Positions 62,324 to 64,000 of a stretch of DNA of 64,000 nucleotides are shown in pieces. Position 1 is the stretch's first letter. Every line of letters begins with the position of its first letter. The stretch is from Candidatus Gastranaerophilales bacterium. GTDB lineage: Bacteria; Bacillota; Clostridia; Lachnospirales; Lachnospiraceae. The stretch lies in contig JAMPHU010000001.1 of the NCBI GenBank assembly GCA_023663225.1, positions 1 to 64,000 on the forward strand, given 5' to 3'. Under the pieces are notes generated by a model. The model ran no database searches. It saw nothing but the letters and a program-made list of their open reading frames with translations, and was not told where the DNA came from. The position numbers and the translations under genes were made by a program.

Positions 62324-64000
62324 ATGACAAGTGATGCGGAAAAATTGTTGAATTTTATTCACGATAAGCTGAGAGGGCGCAATGAAAGAGAACTTGTCTT
62401 TAAGGCGGAAGATCTACAGGAAATTGCAGATGCTCAGACAAAAATCGACAGACTGCTGGAGGAATTGAAAAAGGCCCAATCTATCGAGACGTATGAATTT
62501 TTCAGCAATCGAGGGATACGGGTGCGGCTATTTCCAAACCAATCCACACAATCGGATAAAAAAGTTAATACTTCTCCGAAAGGCAGGAATAAAACTTTAG
62601 TTGACAGAGAAATTGATGACCTGGTAAAGAACAAATTTTTAAAAGAAAGGGAACACAACATTCAAATGAGTTTAGAGACATTAAACTCTTATTCTCATTT
62701 GTTTCATTATTTTATCTGCGTTCAAAATGATAGGTCTGTAAAAGTGGATGTGGATAACTATTTTGAATTTATTGCCAATAAAGTTCATGAAGCTAATAAT
62801 GAAGATTATATCAAGGTTTTAGGGCCTGACGGTACCGGAAAAAGCACATTTTTATCCATTCTATATAGGTACTTATATTATAAGTTCAGCAAAGGGACAT
62901 TAACGGAGTATCCTTTTTATATTAATCTGCATTATTATGACAGCAATATCACTAATGCAGATTCCATGGAAGAATTAAATCGCATGGTGGAAGAGGAAAT
63001 GCGGGAAGATCTGAATATATTGGTCACATATAGTCAGAAAAACCCAAATACTAATTTTATGATAATTATCGACGGGAATGACGAATATGACCGATCAAAA
63101 CTAAAGTCTGGAACTTTTTTAGAAAATATTTTAAAGCAAATTAAGGGCCACAAAAAAATAATTTGTTTAGGCGAAAGGACAAACATACATTTTTATAAAG
63201 AGCGAGGGGATTCCAATTTCATAGATAAGACAACCACTTATACATTTTTCTTTTCTCCCATTTTTATGAGCGAAAAATCAAAGCAGACAGAAGTAATACA
63301 AGAATTTTGCAAGATGTTCCACAATCAAAATCAAGTAAGTAATATTATCTCTTGCATTGAAAAGTTTAAAATTAAAGAGATCGATCATAATCTTTTGACT
63401 GTTTTCTGTGATGTTTCAAAGAAAACAAATTTAGAGAATATTTCTTCTGTCAGCGAACTGTATTATCAATATTGCTTGGATTATTTGGAAGGAGATGATA
63501 AAAAATTAGAAATCAGCGTTAATCTGGCTTACCAATATTTTATGACCAAAGATTTTATAACGCAGCATGATATAGCTATACATTGGAGAGAGTGGGAATT
63601 GGTGCATCAGCACAAGACGATTTCCAACTATCTGTTGGCTGTTTATTACGCAAAATTAATACAGAGGGGAGCCGTTGATGATGTTGGACAGTTTGAATAT
63701 ATTTTTACCAATGGGATCAATGTCTTTCTCAAGTCCCTCTTGAATCGCGGAAGGGAAAAACAAAAAAAGACCCTGGTTTTTTGTAGAAAACTGTTTGATA
63801 AGGGCGGTTTCATGGCCCAGTCTCAGGCAGCATATTTGGTCGGACGAATCCGAAATTCGGATTTGCAAAGGACAGCGCAAAACATGCTACAAGAGCAACT
63901 GCGGAATTGGAATCTAAGAGAGGCGAGAGATAATAAAGCGAGAAGGGAACGATATTTTGTAAAAAGATCTATTTTGGTCAGCCTTCTTTATTTGGGAGAT
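62324..64000 (+). CDS. NACHT/STAND-like P-loop NTPase (cut by window end)
   Basis: This frame starts at ATG 62324 (GGAGG eight bases ahead) and stays open for 559 codons to the edge, so the C-terminus is missing. Residues 1-70 look like a winged-helix fold (RLLEELKKAQ, then a hairpin), followed by a polar linker (about 71-90) and helices. The NTPase has Walker A GPDGTGKST (167-175), a NACHT-style Walker B IIIDGNDEYD (Asp250, Asp253, Glu254) and CLGERT, which may be the sensor-1 arginine. After about residue 330 it is helical, with AAYLVGRI (about 502-509) resembling the start of a repeat array. No nuclease or TIR motif is visible. The order fits STAND sensors; the effector part may lie beyond the window. 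Confidence 0.82.
   Translation, partial: MTSDAEKLLNFIHDKLRGRNERELVFKAEDLQEIADAQTKIDRLLEELKKAQSIETYEFFSNRGIRVRLFPNQSTQSDKKVNTSPKGRNKTLVDREIDDLVKNKFLKEREHNIQMSLETLNSYSHLFHYFICVQNDRSVKVDVDNYFEFIANKVHEANNEDYIKVLGPDGTGKSTFLSILYRYLYYKFSKGTLTEYPFYINLHYYDSNITNADSMEELNRMVEEEMREDLNILVTYSQKNPNTNFMIIIDGNDEYDRSKLKSGTFLENILKQIKGHKKIICLGERTNIHFYKERGDSNFIDKTTTYTFFFSPIFMSEKSKQTEVIQEFCKMFHNQNQVSNIISCIEKFKIKEIDHNLLTVFCDVSKKTNLENISSVSELYYQYCLDYLEGDDKKLEISVNLAYQYFMTKDFITQHDIAIHWREWELVHQHKTISNYLLAVYYAKLIQRGAVDDVGQFEYIFTNGINVFLKSLLNRGREKQKKTLVFCRKLFDKGGFMAQSQAAYLVGRIRNSDLQRTAQNMLQEQLRNWNLREARDNKARRERYFVKRSILVSLLYLGD

Overview
The window reads as a chromosomal segment from a spore-forming, flagellated Firmicute of the Lachnospiraceae type. 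Three things point there: SipL and SpoVT sporulation proteins; Gram-positive sigma-A promoters and GGAGG ribosome sites, with a T-box leader; and several small proteins and a DUF5688 protein of a kind seen mostly in that family. Most genes are on the minus strand. I recognise no rRNA, tRNA, CRISPR array, insertion sequence or integrase.

Layout. 0-12.4 kb: a copy of a structured repeat, a DUF5688 protein, recQ, an NlpC/P60 wall hydrolase, asnS, a trigger-factor-like lipoprotein, a cardiolipin synthase, two small conserved proteins, murI, a GntR regulator and ispE. 12.4-13.8 kb: two small plus-strand genes, each behind a sigma-D (flagellar sigma factor) type promoter. 13.8-26 kb: sipL, the pyrC-pyrK-pyrD pyrimidine operon, plsC behind a structured leader, murF-ddl, a GH9-like lipoprotein without the usual catalytic motif, an amidohydrolase and a degenerate LytM/M23 membrane protein. 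26-35 kb: a calcium-repeat protein behind a near-perfect sigma-D promoter, a hairpin and a 35-codon ORF; an SseB-like protein with an aconitase-family hydratase; a large sensor with a degenerate GGDEF and an intact-looking EAL domain; and an ECF sigma/DUF4179 pair. 35.1-35.5 kb: two large folded intergenic elements in opposite orientation. 35.6-60.7 kb: an amidohydrolase, an aryl-CoA ligase with indolepyruvate:ferredoxin oxidoreductase, rsmF, glgP, ileS with a T-box leader, a GT-C glycosyltransferase, an amidase, spoVT, pncB, a diguanylate cyclase, fprA, an alpha-galactosidase with its symporter, and an HD protein.

60.7-64 kb: base composition turns visibly AT-rich. A strong sigma-A-like promoter precedes a KAP-family P-loop NTPase, followed 17 bases later by a second P-loop NTPase with NACHT/STAND motifs that runs off the window. 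KAP proteins (named partly for the phage-exclusion protein PifA) and NACHT/STAND proteins are both known in anti-phage immunity. I do not recognise this pair as a named system, so it is the best candidate here for an undescribed one.

How parts fit together. PyrK and PyrD form the electron-transfer dihydroorotate dehydrogenase, with PyrC supplying its substrate. MurI, Ddl and MurF supply and join D-amino acids for peptidoglycan. IorA, IorB and the CoA ligase suit oxidation of aromatic keto acids. The EAL sensor and the diguanylate cyclase would oppose each other in c-di-GMP signalling, which fits a motile cell with sigma-D genes. All assignments come from reading motifs; no database search was run.
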